This document shows positions 39,684 through 50,114 of a stretch of 64,000 nucleotides of DNA, piece by piece. Under the pieces are notes generated by a model. That model saw only the letters and a program-made list of their open reading frames with translations, was not told the DNA's origin and did no database searches. A program made the translations under genes and the position numbers. The stretch's first letter is position 1; every line of letters begins with the position of its first letter. The DNA is taken from positions 1,426,001-1,490,000 of the forward strand of contig NC_037317.1 in assembly GCF_000143535.2 (NCBI RefSeq), given 5' to 3'. The stretch comes from Botrytis cinerea B05.10 (Eukaryota; Ascomycota; Leotiomycetes; Helotiales; Sclerotiniaceae).

Positions 39684-42038
39684 CTGCAGAATCTAAAGTT
39701 ACCCCAGGCATATCTTCTCTCTTATGTGTGTTACTCCAAACTTACCTGTCCTAGTTGATCGTCGTTGGAGACCGAAGCGTTGGTAAAAGCTCCGTGCTCC
39801 AAGCTGTGACAGATTCCTTTTCCAACCGATGACAAGATGTGCACTCGCTTTGCAACCGAGATTGTGCACAAAAGAACTTCGCCAAAAGACACAGTTTCGG
39901 TGGCCGTTGAGATCATTCCTGATTCCAATGAAAGTCAAGAGCGGAAGGATTTATTGTCCTCATGGCGTCCGTTAGCTTTTGGGCCCACTCTTGACAAGGA
40001 AACCATGAATTCTATATTCAAGCAGGTTCGACTCGAGACAAGTGTTCTTCTCAAGATTTAGCTACTTACAAGCACATAGGCAGATTCTGTTATCATTGAA
40101 GACCATGGCGATGTCCGACCTGGGAGATGACCGAAATACAATAGATTAAGTAGCTCTGTGCTACGCATAACTCGACGTGGCCCCGACGAGAAGAATTTTG
40201 CGATTGTAGACATACCTGGTCTTTTTCGTGGTAATTATTAGCATCATTTACTTATATTTACAGAGCTGATAGTGTATACCAGGCGACGCTAAAAACACGG
40301 AGCATCAAACAGCCAAAACTCTCGTCCATCATTACATGCATAATCCAAGAAACACCATTGTGTACGTCCTGGCCCTTAAAATTATCTCACCTGGCCATTC
40401 TACTTACGTTATCAAGGGCTGTTATTGATGTGATCGATCTCGAAAGACAGGAAGTCCTGCATATGCTCGATGACATAGAGGATAAAGAGTCTAGGATAGT
40501 TGGAGTTATCAACAAGTGTGATACCAAGCAAAAGCAATCACACGACTGGGTAAGTTGGCCTAATATTCCTATACAGTAGCTTATCGACAACCTTCACAAG
40601 GTTTTTGAGCTCATCAAGAATGATGAACAATCACCACGATACCTGAAAGAAGGGTGATACGGCTTGCGTAACAGGATACCAATAGAAGCCAACAACAGCG
40701 ATGTAGAAAGAGATGCTATCGAGGATGCCTTCTTTTCAGGCGATGAATGGAATCGATTGAATTAAAAGAGGCTTGGCAGACATCATCTACGAAGCAATCT
40801 GATAAAGATGCGAAACAGACATGTCAAACAAAGTATACCCAGTCTTCTATCCGAGATCAAAGCAAAGCTTGCCCTGTGCAACGATGATATCTCCAAACTA
40901 GGGCCACCATGCGATACCAATTTCCAGCAGTTTACTTTGATAAATGGAATTGCAACAAAGTACTCTAAAATGGCCGAAAATTCTCTAAATGGCAACTATC
41001 GGGGGCTGAATAAGTCTGACATGTTTGCGAGAAAGCTAATTCGAGATGGACTTGACAAGTTTTGTACTACATTACAGGCAGAAGGTCCAGTGAAGCCCTC
41101 TGTAACTTGTACAGCCGTAGCGATGCTTATCCCTGCCGACGACGGAATGACATGGTCTGAGAAACTTATGAAAGATATCTATTAATATTAATATGAAAAA
41201 AAAAACATGGCAATGCTGACATTGATCTATAGATCCAGCCTATGGTTGGATACCTCAAGTAGCTGAGAGCTTTCGCGGGACCAAATTTCCTGGTGACCTG
41301 AATCCATTAGTGGTCGACTTTTTATGGAGAAAACAGACCACAGGTTGGAGAGCCATCGCTGAGCAAGCTCTTGTTAAGGCGGAGAGCATTGTTGAACGAG
41401 TAAATGAGGCATTATATCAAAGTGTTTGCCCAGATGATGATCTTAGAGTAAAGTTGCGGGACTGGGTGCATGCCGATTTTCAGAAAGCATCAGTCGACGC
41501 CGCGAAGGAGCTCGAACGTTTGATCGCAGATGAAATTGAAGGCCATCTTTTTACCTTGCATCCCCATTTCACAGCATTGCGGACGTATAGGCAGCAGAAC
41601 AGAATTAACGAAGTTACAAGCATTTTGGCGAAGAAAAAGGCGTGGATGAAACAAGAACAAGGCGGTGCCCTGATTCCTAATCTATCCATATCATCGGATA
41701 AAATTGTTGGAACCGAACTATATCACGACAAGGAATTGGCGGTAGTTTTGAATACTCATGATAGTCTCGAGGCCTACTATGAATTAGCTAGGTATCGATT
41801 CACCGACAACGTCGCAACTCAAGTTATCGAAAGGCACCTGCTTGGCCCGGATGGACCATCGCGCCTTTTCTCCCTTCAGTATGTATCAGAAAAATTATAT
41901 GGAGAACAAAATGAGGATGCGTTAGAAAATTTGGTTGGCGAGCATCCAAACAAAGCCCAAAAGCGACTTGGCCTCGATTCTGAGAGGCGCAGTCTCGAAG
42001 AAAGTATGAAGAGGCTTCAAGCTTTCAAAATACTTTGA
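39684..42038 (+). pseudogene. Decayed dynamin-family large GTPase
   Basis: Pieces of a full dynamin-like protein lie in order. They are P-loop GDRSVGKSS (about 39766), CTRFATEI, the DIPGLF segment (G3), NKCD (G4, about 40510), a YGLRNR stalk segment, and a GTPase-effector-like domain near the end (about 41760-41900). Introns with good splice signals are still recognisable, for example 40026-40079 and 40356-40419. The gene is broken by a one-base shift in the T run at 39818-39821, in-frame TGA at 40128-40130, TGA at 40655-40657 (where relatives have Trp) and TAA at 40763-40765. Another stop follows at 41183. The last 242 codons (41310-42038) are intact. The 5' end is unclear. Multi-intron structure argues against a retro-copy. 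Such Mx/Vps1-like genes form variable multi-copy families in filamentous ascomycetes. Confidence 0.85.
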
Positions 42039-42489
42039 TGAATCTATTGGTAGGAATATTCCGTGCGAAATCGTGATCAGGTTTATAATTTTAAAATCGC
42101 ATTCTTATGTATCACTTATCTCTCTATTTCCTCTCTCATAATCCCTTATGCGCCGGAGTCTGGCCATTCACGACCGCGACCCGTTTAGAAAAACAACTTT
42201 TGGTTCAGCTGAAAATATCTCTTTGGCCATGATGCCTAAATGTGCCACATTTCAATTAAATCCAACCTTTGCCATTAGGCCTGCCACAATAATGTTGTAG
42301 GTTTAGTGCGATGGTCGGATATTTGTCTTATGGATGAATTTTTGTTGGTCCCCTTGAGTATTTGAGATAAGATGCCGTCCTTTGTATTATACAAAATCAT
42401 CTCGCCATCAATCTACAACACACAGCATCCAGTCGAATCATAACTTTAATCATTTCTCTAAACTTTCATCCTCTGTCTCTAGAATCGCC
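42039..42489. other. Intergenic region
   Basis: Between the GTPase relic and the Arg/Ser-rich gene. It contains CT-rich sequence (42380-42480) directly before the ATG at 42490, as expected of a fungal promoter or leader. Confidence 0.6.
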
Positions 42490-43839
42490 ATGCCGTTCGA
42501 AATATATTTAACCAGTTTAACGGGTCATATCAAAAGCTGGATCCCGGAAGAAGACCATGGGAAATATAATTTGAAGGATTTCAAAAAGCTAAAAACGATA
42601 GCAGGGGAAATGGAAACGGAAACGGTATCGAGTGGCAAGGTTGAGATTGTGAAAATAAGAATGGATAGATACGAGCATAAGAAAACAGGACAGCTTTTGC
42701 ATGTCTTGATTCCTACTGACACAATAGAGGAGAGTCGCTCTGTTCATTCGGGTGGTGATCGTGCGTGGAGTCACACATATCGTAGAATTAAAACAGTTAC
42801 TGAGTGGGGCCAAACAAAGCCTTTTATCAGCTTTACTTTGGGAGATTTTTACATTGGGAAGAACAATATTGTTCGCCACAATGGAGAGGGAGATTTTGAT
42901 ACGAAACATAGATCTGGAAGTCGCGGTGGCAATGGGCGGAAGAAACATGAAAGTCGCGGTGATGGTTTGGAGGAGGAACATGGACATCTGGATGGAGATG
43001 AAAAGGAGCGTCATCGAAGTCAACGAAATCGTCTGCATCGGAGAAGCGGCGATTATCAAGACAACAGAGGTACCTCTCGCGATCGTCAAGAAGTTATAGA
43101 TCCTCCACAAAGACATAGAAGCCGCGCTCGTGAAACCTCTCGTGGAAACAGAAATGAGAATGGCAGATCTAAAAATGGAAGGGATACTAAGCGCACCTCG
43201 AAAGAAAAAGGGCGTTCTCGTACACATCATACACAGAATGACTCGGAGTCTGAAGACTCTAGTTCTGAGGCAGAAATTTCTATACACCCTGGAACAGAGG
43301 TGTCTACAAACCAGTCTGTAGAAGGATATAGGTCCAGTGATGGCTCTGAACAAGGAGAAATTTCAGAAGATTCCACAGAGATTGATGTTCATTCCGAACG
43401 TTCTCAAAAGCTGCTCACTTGGAAGGGTTCCCCCGTAGGAGGCTCTGTAAAACATGAGTCCAGGGATAGCTCTAAACGAGGATCATCTTCTCGAGGGTCG
43501 CTTAATCAGAGCAAGGCTTCGTCAAAAGCTCAATCTACGAGAGGAACGGGATCTGTAACATCTGCCCAAAGAACACCCACTAGGAGCAAGAACTCTTCAG
43601 TAGCTCAATCCATAATTGAAGAACCGGGATCACCCGGACAGACTGGTGCCATACCTAATCTCACGCTCCGGCTAACAAAACCAAACTTGAACCTTTTACG
43701 CCAAGAGGGGGATTCCCAGGGTGGTCGTAGTTCGACCGCAGGGCCAGGTTCGGTAAGCCAAGACGGACAAAGCTCTGTTGATTATGAAGAAAGTGTGAGA
43801 TCAGAGAAAAGACGTCACCGCCGCCGTCGTGGCAGATAG
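42490..43839 (+). CDS. Arg/Ser-rich protein of unknown function, 449 aa
   Basis: An intronless frame from the ATG at 42490. Residues 1-135 look folded, with alternating strands such as KVEIVKIRMDRYEHKKTGQLL and PFISFTLGDFYIGKNNIV. From about residue 140 the chain is disordered: SRGG and GRKKHESRG units, then many RS, RH, SRD and SE pairs. It ends in the basic SEKRRHRRRRGR. This resembles the tail of SR-like nuclear or RNA-binding proteins, but there is no RRM or zinc finger in the N-terminal part and I do not recognise it. The frame is open further 5' without another ATG in good context. It probably is a real gene because both composition and length are far from random; function unknown. Confidence 0.75.
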   Translation: MPFEIYLTSLTGHIKSWIPEEDHGKYNLKDFKKLKTIAGEMETETVSSGKVEIVKIRMDRYEHKKTGQLLHVLIPTDTIEESRSVHSGGDRAWSHTYRRIKTVTEWGQTKPFISFTLGDFYIGKNNIVRHNGEGDFDTKHRSGSRGGNGRKKHESRGDGLEEEHGHLDGDEKERHRSQRNRLHRRSGDYQDNRGTSRDRQEVIDPPQRHRSRARETSRGNRNENGRSKNGRDTKRTSKEKGRSRTHHTQNDSESEDSSSEAEISIHPGTEVSTNQSVEGYRSSDGSEQGEISEDSTEIDVHSERSQKLLTWKGSPVGGSVKHESRDSSKRGSSSRGSLNQSKASSKAQSTRGTGSVTSAQRTPTRSKNSSVAQSIIEEPGSPGQTGAIPNLTLRLTKPNLNLLRQEGDSQGGRSSTAGPGSVSQDGQSSVDYEESVRSEKRRHRRRRGR

Positions 43840-44226
43840 AAAGATGCGGATTCATTTTGTTAGTTAATCATCTATATAGATATACAATAGAGGTTTAAAT
43901 AAACTTTGAAATAGCGGTTTTGATTTGTTTGATTTTTTGATCAATTGAATTAAATGTTTTCCTGAGGAGTATTAGAATTCTATCTTGAATTATAATAAAT
44001 TAAATGTCTTATATGAAAGTAAGGGTTTCAATTATACTGAAAAATCGATTCTATAGTTTTTGATAATAAAAACAGAAACATATATTATATAACCTTTTTT
44101 ATTGGAGAAATATATACATTAAAAACCAAAAAAAATTATCAACATTATCACTTGTCAACAAATCCTTATATGTGAACGAGTTGTTAAAGCTCAATGCATC
44201 ATCAAAAAATATGCCAGCCGGGCTGA
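43840..44226. other. AT-rich convergent 3' intergenic region
   Basis: Very AT-rich (TTTTGATTTGTTTGATTTT, AATTATAATAAATTAAA) flank between two convergent genes. No gene; consistent with 3' UTRs and poly(A) signals such as AATAAA-like elements near 43897. Confidence 0.6.
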
Positions 44227-45507
44227 TCACAATGTGTTTCCTGCCGAGGTAGGGACAGTGTTCTGTATCGATGAAACTGCAGCTGCCGAGACAATGTTGT
44301 TCTTTCCTTGGAAGAGATAAAGGAAGCTCGTGTCTGAGTAGCTGAAAGCACCCGAGCTAGACAGACTATTCGAGACACAGTTACGACCAAGGTAAGTCGC
44401 GCATTTGGACACATCAGCAGCGTTCGAGGTGAATAGACGAATCGAAGAGCCTGGTTGCACCACCGTTGGGACGCTCGTGAAGTAGTTGCCTTCGTACAGA
44501 CCCATGCCATTCTTGTCTCCTTCGAGCAAGTGACCGGAGTTTGAGGACCAGACATTGTTCACGGCGTGGAAAAGGGTGTTCCCAGAAAGTGCAGGGGTGC
44601 GACCAGAAGTGTTATAGACGTAATTTTCTGAGTGTAGTGGTCAGCTATATTTCCAGGGGGATGAATTCGGGAGAGGCATACTGTAGAATGTAATTTGATC
44701 CCCTGACCCTACCAGCTCCAAACCCCAGTATGAGTGTCCGTCGCACGTAGCAGAGTTTGCCGTCTTGCCATTGATAAAACTGTTAGAGATTGTAACTGCG
44801 TTGTTGGAACCGGTGCCGAAGCTGTAGTGCTGACGGCCGAGACTTGATGTCTACGTTAAGCAAAAATTAGTCGGGTTTACCTTCACTACCAGCATTTCAG
44901 AGAAACTCACAGTGACATGATCAATCCATATGTTGTTGGTATCACTTAAAGTTAGCGCATCGCCACCCCAGACGTACTTGGGGTTAAGATTGGTGATGGC
45001 GATGTTCTGGATGATGATGTTCGAGACACCAACAAAACGCAAGCCTTTGCCGTTCAGCGTCGCGCCGTTCTTACCGACAAGTGTCTTCTGTGACTTGACA
45101 TTGATACCTTGATAACTAGCAGTATCGATAGACACGCCGTATGTTGGGGTCGAGCCGCATCCACCGAGGGTGTTGAGCAGCGCCTGTCCTCCATTCGAGG
45201 GCGTGCATGAATATGAATCACAAGCTGTCAATGAAGTTGTGCCCTCTGATCCGATAAAATTGAAAGTTCCGGATATGACGATATTCTGGGGCTCGTCTGA
45301 GGTGAGGTAGGCCTTTAACTGCGCGATGGTGGTCGGATACACAACTGCTGCACTACCGCCACCCGTGACGGCAGAAGCCATGCCAATTGGTGTGCCTTTG
45401 ACTATGGAAGAGATAGCCCGCTTCTCCGTGCTTTCGACTGGTGCTGCCACTGTCAAAGCACTAAAGGCGGCTAGCATCACCGCCGAAATGAATTTTAAGT
45501 TCGTCAT
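44227..45507 (-). CDS. Secreted pectin lyase (polysaccharide lyase family 1)
   Basis: Exons 45507..44911, 44850..44682 and 44627..44227 give 388 residues. The enzyme cleaves methyl-esterified pectin by beta-elimination outside the cell. Residues 1-21 are a signal peptide ending VAA-APVE, with a Lys-Arg site at 29-30. The body shows right-handed beta-helix repeats: FVGVSNIIIQNIAITNL, then WGGDALTLSDTNNIWIDHVT. After the first intron come YSFGTGSNNAVTISNSFI and HSYWGLELVGSGDQITF. WIDH and the following Asn/Ser ladder are typical of family 1. The N-terminal GTPIGMASAVTGGGSA block matches fungal pectin lyases better than pectate lyases. It fits a pathogen or saprotroph that attacks plant walls. 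Confidence 0.93.
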
Positions 45508-48500
45508 CGTGTTTGTTGAAGAGAAGCAAAAGAGTGTGAGAGGAATGAACGAGAGTGAGTAGTCTGACTGTTTCGAACAATTTGTACCATCTAACGTCAG
45601 CCGCAGCCGACTTTATAATTTCAATTTTCATTTAGCCATCGAGACTCAGCATCCCGTAACTCTCTCAGACTGGCAGACATCGGCCAGAATAAGATCACAC
45701 GGGGCGCGTCCAATTCGGCGAACTAAAAAACATCAGCCAAAAGAAGAAAATGAGGGAGGGGCACGTCCCCCCCCACCCCTAAAACGGGCAATTAATTTAA
45801 ACAGATAATATACTCCAAACAAAACACCCACTTAAGATTAATTGTTAGTCTTCGCTTAATCTTCCTTAGACAACCAAAAGTTCAGATGAACTTCTAGTTC
45901 TCCCGTAAGTTCCATGTGCGTACCATATATCAAACAACTAAGCGCCGTTAGACTCCACCTCCTACCTTATTACCACCGTAAACACTTTATTTTCGTATAG
46001 AGCAATCGCTTTTAAGATTAAGGAGTCTAGGGTCGCCAATCTGCGACACCACCTACCGAGTCTGGCTTCTCCCGGAAAGGAGCAAATGGCCCAACCAGTT
46101 TTATGCTTAACAACACTACCCAATGCGGCGGGACTGTACTACACACGTGACTTCACCAATGCGAACTCCACAGTTCCGCTAGAAACAACTACCAGGTAGT
46201 TCTAAACATTCAGTTCCTCCGGAGCGCTTCGATAATCAAACTCCAAGAAGTTGCCCGCCCGTGTCGGTGAGGTGATAAGCTAACTCACCAATCGGTCTGA
46301 ATATTTGGCATCATCTTCTGACATCATCCAAAAATAGCCTGTTATTATCGGGAAAAAATGTTTGCCATTTTTACGCAACATGCCAAAGTAAGAGTTATCT
46401 GTCTAATGCACCCCAGAGCGCCACAATGATTGCGGGGTACATTCCCTCACGTCAATGAGCCTCCTGTAATACAGACAGAGATATACTCATATATACTGCA
46501 GAATTTTGTAGCTGTTACGATAGCACCTACTGTATCTAGGTTTAGTAATTTTGGGTACACCTCCGCCTGGACGGCGAGCCTGGCAATTCGGGTTCCACCA
46601 ATTGTATGGTTTACCCGCGGTGGATCACAAGCCAAGATAAAAACCCATCTTTTATTCACATGTAGTTCCCTCCCGGATATACACCTGCCAGGAGGACAAA
46701 AACGCCGGTCTTCCGTTTATCCCATGCTTCTAATGTGTAGTGTTCGTATCTGCAAATGTTCACGAAACACCTCTAAAGTTTAAACCCTCGCCAATCTAAT
46801 TCAATCGTGTGATACATGCATAGTACTTCCACCTCCCTTTTATCTACGTCATCCCAGTCCTCCCGGCTACAAGTCTATTTATTTATCCACCAAATATCTG
46901 AACCGAAATGCTGTCCCTCAGTGACCACCTTCCAAGGGCAAGTATTCTAATCACAACCCAACTTGTAATATTAATAAATGCTAATCAAAGCTATATTATA
47001 GATTTAGCAAGACTATTATATAATTTTCAAAATTTGTAAATTCACATCTTATAATTTTTTGTAATCAAATATAATATTCGGTAAAACAGTTTTTTCCAAT
47101 TTTGGTATTAATATAAATTATTAGATTATATTAGCTTTTGTAATTCTCCCGTTCTTGGACAAGCTATCGCGTCTGCTGGTCTCCTGCTCCTGCCCGAACG
47201 CGCTCTAGATCCCATAGTACTCCTAATAATCCTGTACTCTTATCGACTTGACGTTTAACGCCTTCTCGCACAGCCCCCCCCCCCACGCACCCCGATCTGG
47301 CAGGACATAACGAAATCGACGCCGAGAGGGGGTAAAGTGATCGGCAGTTCATTCAAGCAGACGGATGAAGAGCCCAGTGGTACAATGTCGGAGGAGGATG
47401 GGGCGGATAGAGGCAGGTTCTAGAGATAGGTTCCGGCCGTGATTTAAGCTTGCGAGAGACAAGTTCCTTGCGGTGTTTCTCATACTCTCGTACTTGTATT
47501 TGTAGCATCGATCCGGCGTTAGTGGCCTGTTCGTGTTGTGGATCTGTGTATTTTTGCGATAAACTGGGTTTTATCTTTCAGCTTTATCCCGCTTTTATTC
47601 TGCGGGGGAAAAAAAACCATATATTCTATCGACCTACGGAGGCACATGGGATAAGTTATGTTACACCGCCTTTGATTTGCTATCAATAGAACCATTCTGC
47701 CCATACAAACTGATCACCCTGGCTAGCGAAGGCGGTATAACATGACTTATTCCATGCACCTCCGGATATGCCATTTCTATAGTACCGGTACCTAACACAT
47801 GGCGCAAAACTAGCCTTCAGGCGGACAGGAGTTTTCCGTAGATTGCCTCTTCACAAGATCGGTACTATTCACGGCCGACCCCGCGAGCTAAAATCTGCAA
47901 GTGGAGGTGCCTGGTCTGCAAAAACATCCCCAAGCATGCCGTGTTCTGGTACAAGATCAATACCATCTAACTTAGTGCGAATCATGATGGCAATACACCA
48001 GTTCCTAATGACTATAAGACCACGTCTAAGGAACGTGAAGCTGCAAAACGAGCCCTGCTCACTTCCCCTACATGAGGAACTGCAAATTTTGGCTCACCAT
48101 CTCGGCGTTTCTGCGGAAAGAGTCTTGGCTTACGGTCTTGACAAGGGCGTGGCACTGTACAAAAAGACAAACATACTTTATACTTTATGCGGAGCGGCCT
48201 TTCCTTCCCCGGACACGTACGACGTTGTAGTTGAAGTCTAGTGTGGAGAAGAAACTTTCCGCATATTAGCCTTAAATCTCCCGAGTATAGTGTAAACTAG
48301 GCTCTCCGCGGAAACGGGGTACGCTCCCACATTATCTTGGTGAGTCCGCGAGTGTCACTTCAAGGGATACGTATTTCGTAAGTATGAAATCTGAATCTGC
48401 AGATGAATAATACAGATGAATACCAAGTATAGCCAGCCAGATTCGTCTCAAACTCCGGAGGGACTAGGAAGCACCCTGTGCTGAGCACCGACAGAAGCGG

Positions 48501-48769
48501 AGTGAGTGAGTCAGGTATTTGACGTCTACGTCTCTAGTCCTGACCGTGTAAGATCTTTTGCAGATACATACGCACAGACGTATTCTCTCGGGGAGAGTCA
48601 AAATATAATCTATCACTGGCAGCAATCCACGAGAGTGGATATCTCAAATTGAATGATGGAGTTCACTAAGATAGTGGAGAACTCGGAAGTAAGATTCTAG
48701 ATCATAAACTGGTTTTCCTCATGAATATCCCGAGGCAGAGCACAGAATTGGCTTGGCCATCCACTTCAT
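45508..48769. other. 3.3-kb intergenic region upstream of the pectin lyase
   Basis: No gene I can support. It has a C-rich run near 45770 and 47275, a short very AT-rich island at 46960-47150, and a 37-bp inverted repeat at 47.6-47.8 kb. An open frame at 47843-48241 (+) and a minus frame at 46447-46659 have protein-like stretches but no recognisable domain. The pectin lyase promoter lies at the left end. Confidence 0.5.
47636..47765. repeat. Imperfect inverted repeat with 37-bp arms
   Basis: Arms 47636-47672 and 47729-47765 are reverse complements with about six mismatches, most or all transitions, around a 56-base spacer. Similarity stops sharply at both ends of the arms. Confidence 0.8.
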
Positions 48770-49611
48770 CTAACATCTCCATCCGCCATCAATGCTAATG
48801 TCAGCTCCTGAGATATACGTCGACTCATCACTCAACAGAAATGCAACCAGCTGAGCAACCTCCTTAGCTTCTCCGTCTCTCCCCAGTGCAATTGGTGGAT
48901 AATTTGCACTTCCAGGCTGCAGGTGAAGACCAATCGAGTTTTCGGCAGTCTTTAGCATTGGTGTAGAAATGCGGCCCCTAATGCTAGTCTTCAGAACTCA
49001 AAAACATCAAGGTCGAGATAAGATAGAGCACAAATCACTTACGGACAAATTGCATTCACTCTAATTCCTTTCCCACCTACTTCCTTTGCTGCCGTTCTTG
49101 TGAGCCCAATAATCCCATGCTTAGCTGAAGAATAAGAAGCATTTTTTGCTGCCCCGGTTAATCCCCGAATCGACGAAGCGTTCACGATCGAGCCGTTGTT
49201 AGCCATTACTTTCAGCTGAGCCTTCAAACTGTTCATTGTCCCGGTCAAATTGACTCCCAAGACAAACTCCCACTCGTCCAAGTCTTGTTCGACGATGCCT
49301 TTTAGTCCAATAGACTCCGGAGCAACACCAGCCAGATTTGCCGAGCCATCTAGCTTTCCGAAGTTGTCTATGGTCTTGTTAATCCATGCTTCCACCTCTC
49401 CAAACTTCCTTACATCGACCTTAGTGGTAATCACGTCCACGTAGTACTCTGATTCCAGCTGCGCTTGAAGTTCCTTCAATTTGTCTTCTTGGATATCTGC
49501 AAGTGACAATCTCGCTCCACGACTTGCAAGTAACTTTGCTGTTTCTAGGCCGATGCCCGAAGCTGAGCCTGTGAGAGCGATAACTTTGTTCGTGAATGGT
49601 TGAGAGGACAT
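48770..49611 (-). CDS. Short-chain dehydrogenase/reductase (SDR)
   Basis: Exons 49611..49043 and 48977..48770 give 258 residues, the classical SDR length. NAD(P)H-dependent oxidoreduction of an alcohol or ketone is expected. Visible are the cofactor loop TGSASGIG, the acidic LADIQ after strand 2 (suggesting NAD(H) preference), a NLAGV in place of NNAG, the NASS strand, and the catalytic pair Tyr160 and Lys164 in YSSAK. The C-terminus [11 protein letters not shown] is typical. The first Asn of the NAG motif follows SA rather than N, which is common in fungal members. It heads a run of three oxidative genes on the same strand (two P450s at 50-56 kb), hinting at a shared pathway, but no scaffold-forming enzyme is nearby. 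Confidence 0.93.
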
Positions 49612-50114
49612 GGTATCATGATATAGCGAGATGAGGTATCAGCTTTCAGGAATATCTTACTTTAATTCTGAAGGATTGGGGATGTGATGTTTTATATTAA
49701 AAAAAAATTGACTAGCGACTGCAAATGCAAAGATAGACTTGTGACTCCTCTCTATATATGACGCGATTCAAGTCCTATACTGCTATATAGGTCCAGTGGG
49801 GTAGTATCTTGTTCTCCGTAGGGCCCTCTGCTCCTCATGAAATTTAAATGTTATCACTCTTTGTTTTAATAGCAAGAAGATCATTTATGAAGAACTTATC
49901 AGTATAGTTACTCTCGAATATCGGCGTTCTCGAAGCAGCGAAAATGCAGAAAAATAAGTAAAACCATTATCACATGAAGAAAATGTATAGACGGGTTAAA
50001 CAAATGGGGCTATCACAATATCGAACTACCAAAGCAGCTCAAACCAAATGGGAAAAAGAAAAAACAATGGGAAGCCCAAAATTCTTGCTTGAATACCGGA
50101 TTCACCGGACCATC
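49612..50114. other. Intergenic region between SDR and P450
   Basis: 503 bases, SDR promoter and P450 3' flank. Short poly-A (49700) and AT-rich content; no gene. Confidence 0.6.

Noticed and set aside
47843..48241. 132-codon frame with a protein-like second half (LHEELQILAHHLGVSAERVL)
   Set aside because: The segment looks helical but matches no family I know, and no splice partners were found. Kept out for lack of support.
49755..49790. tRNA-like B-box GATTCAAGTCC
   Set aside because: The flanking bases do not pair as a T stem and no A-box or cloverleaf can be drawn. No tRNA, rRNA or CRISPR was found in the window.
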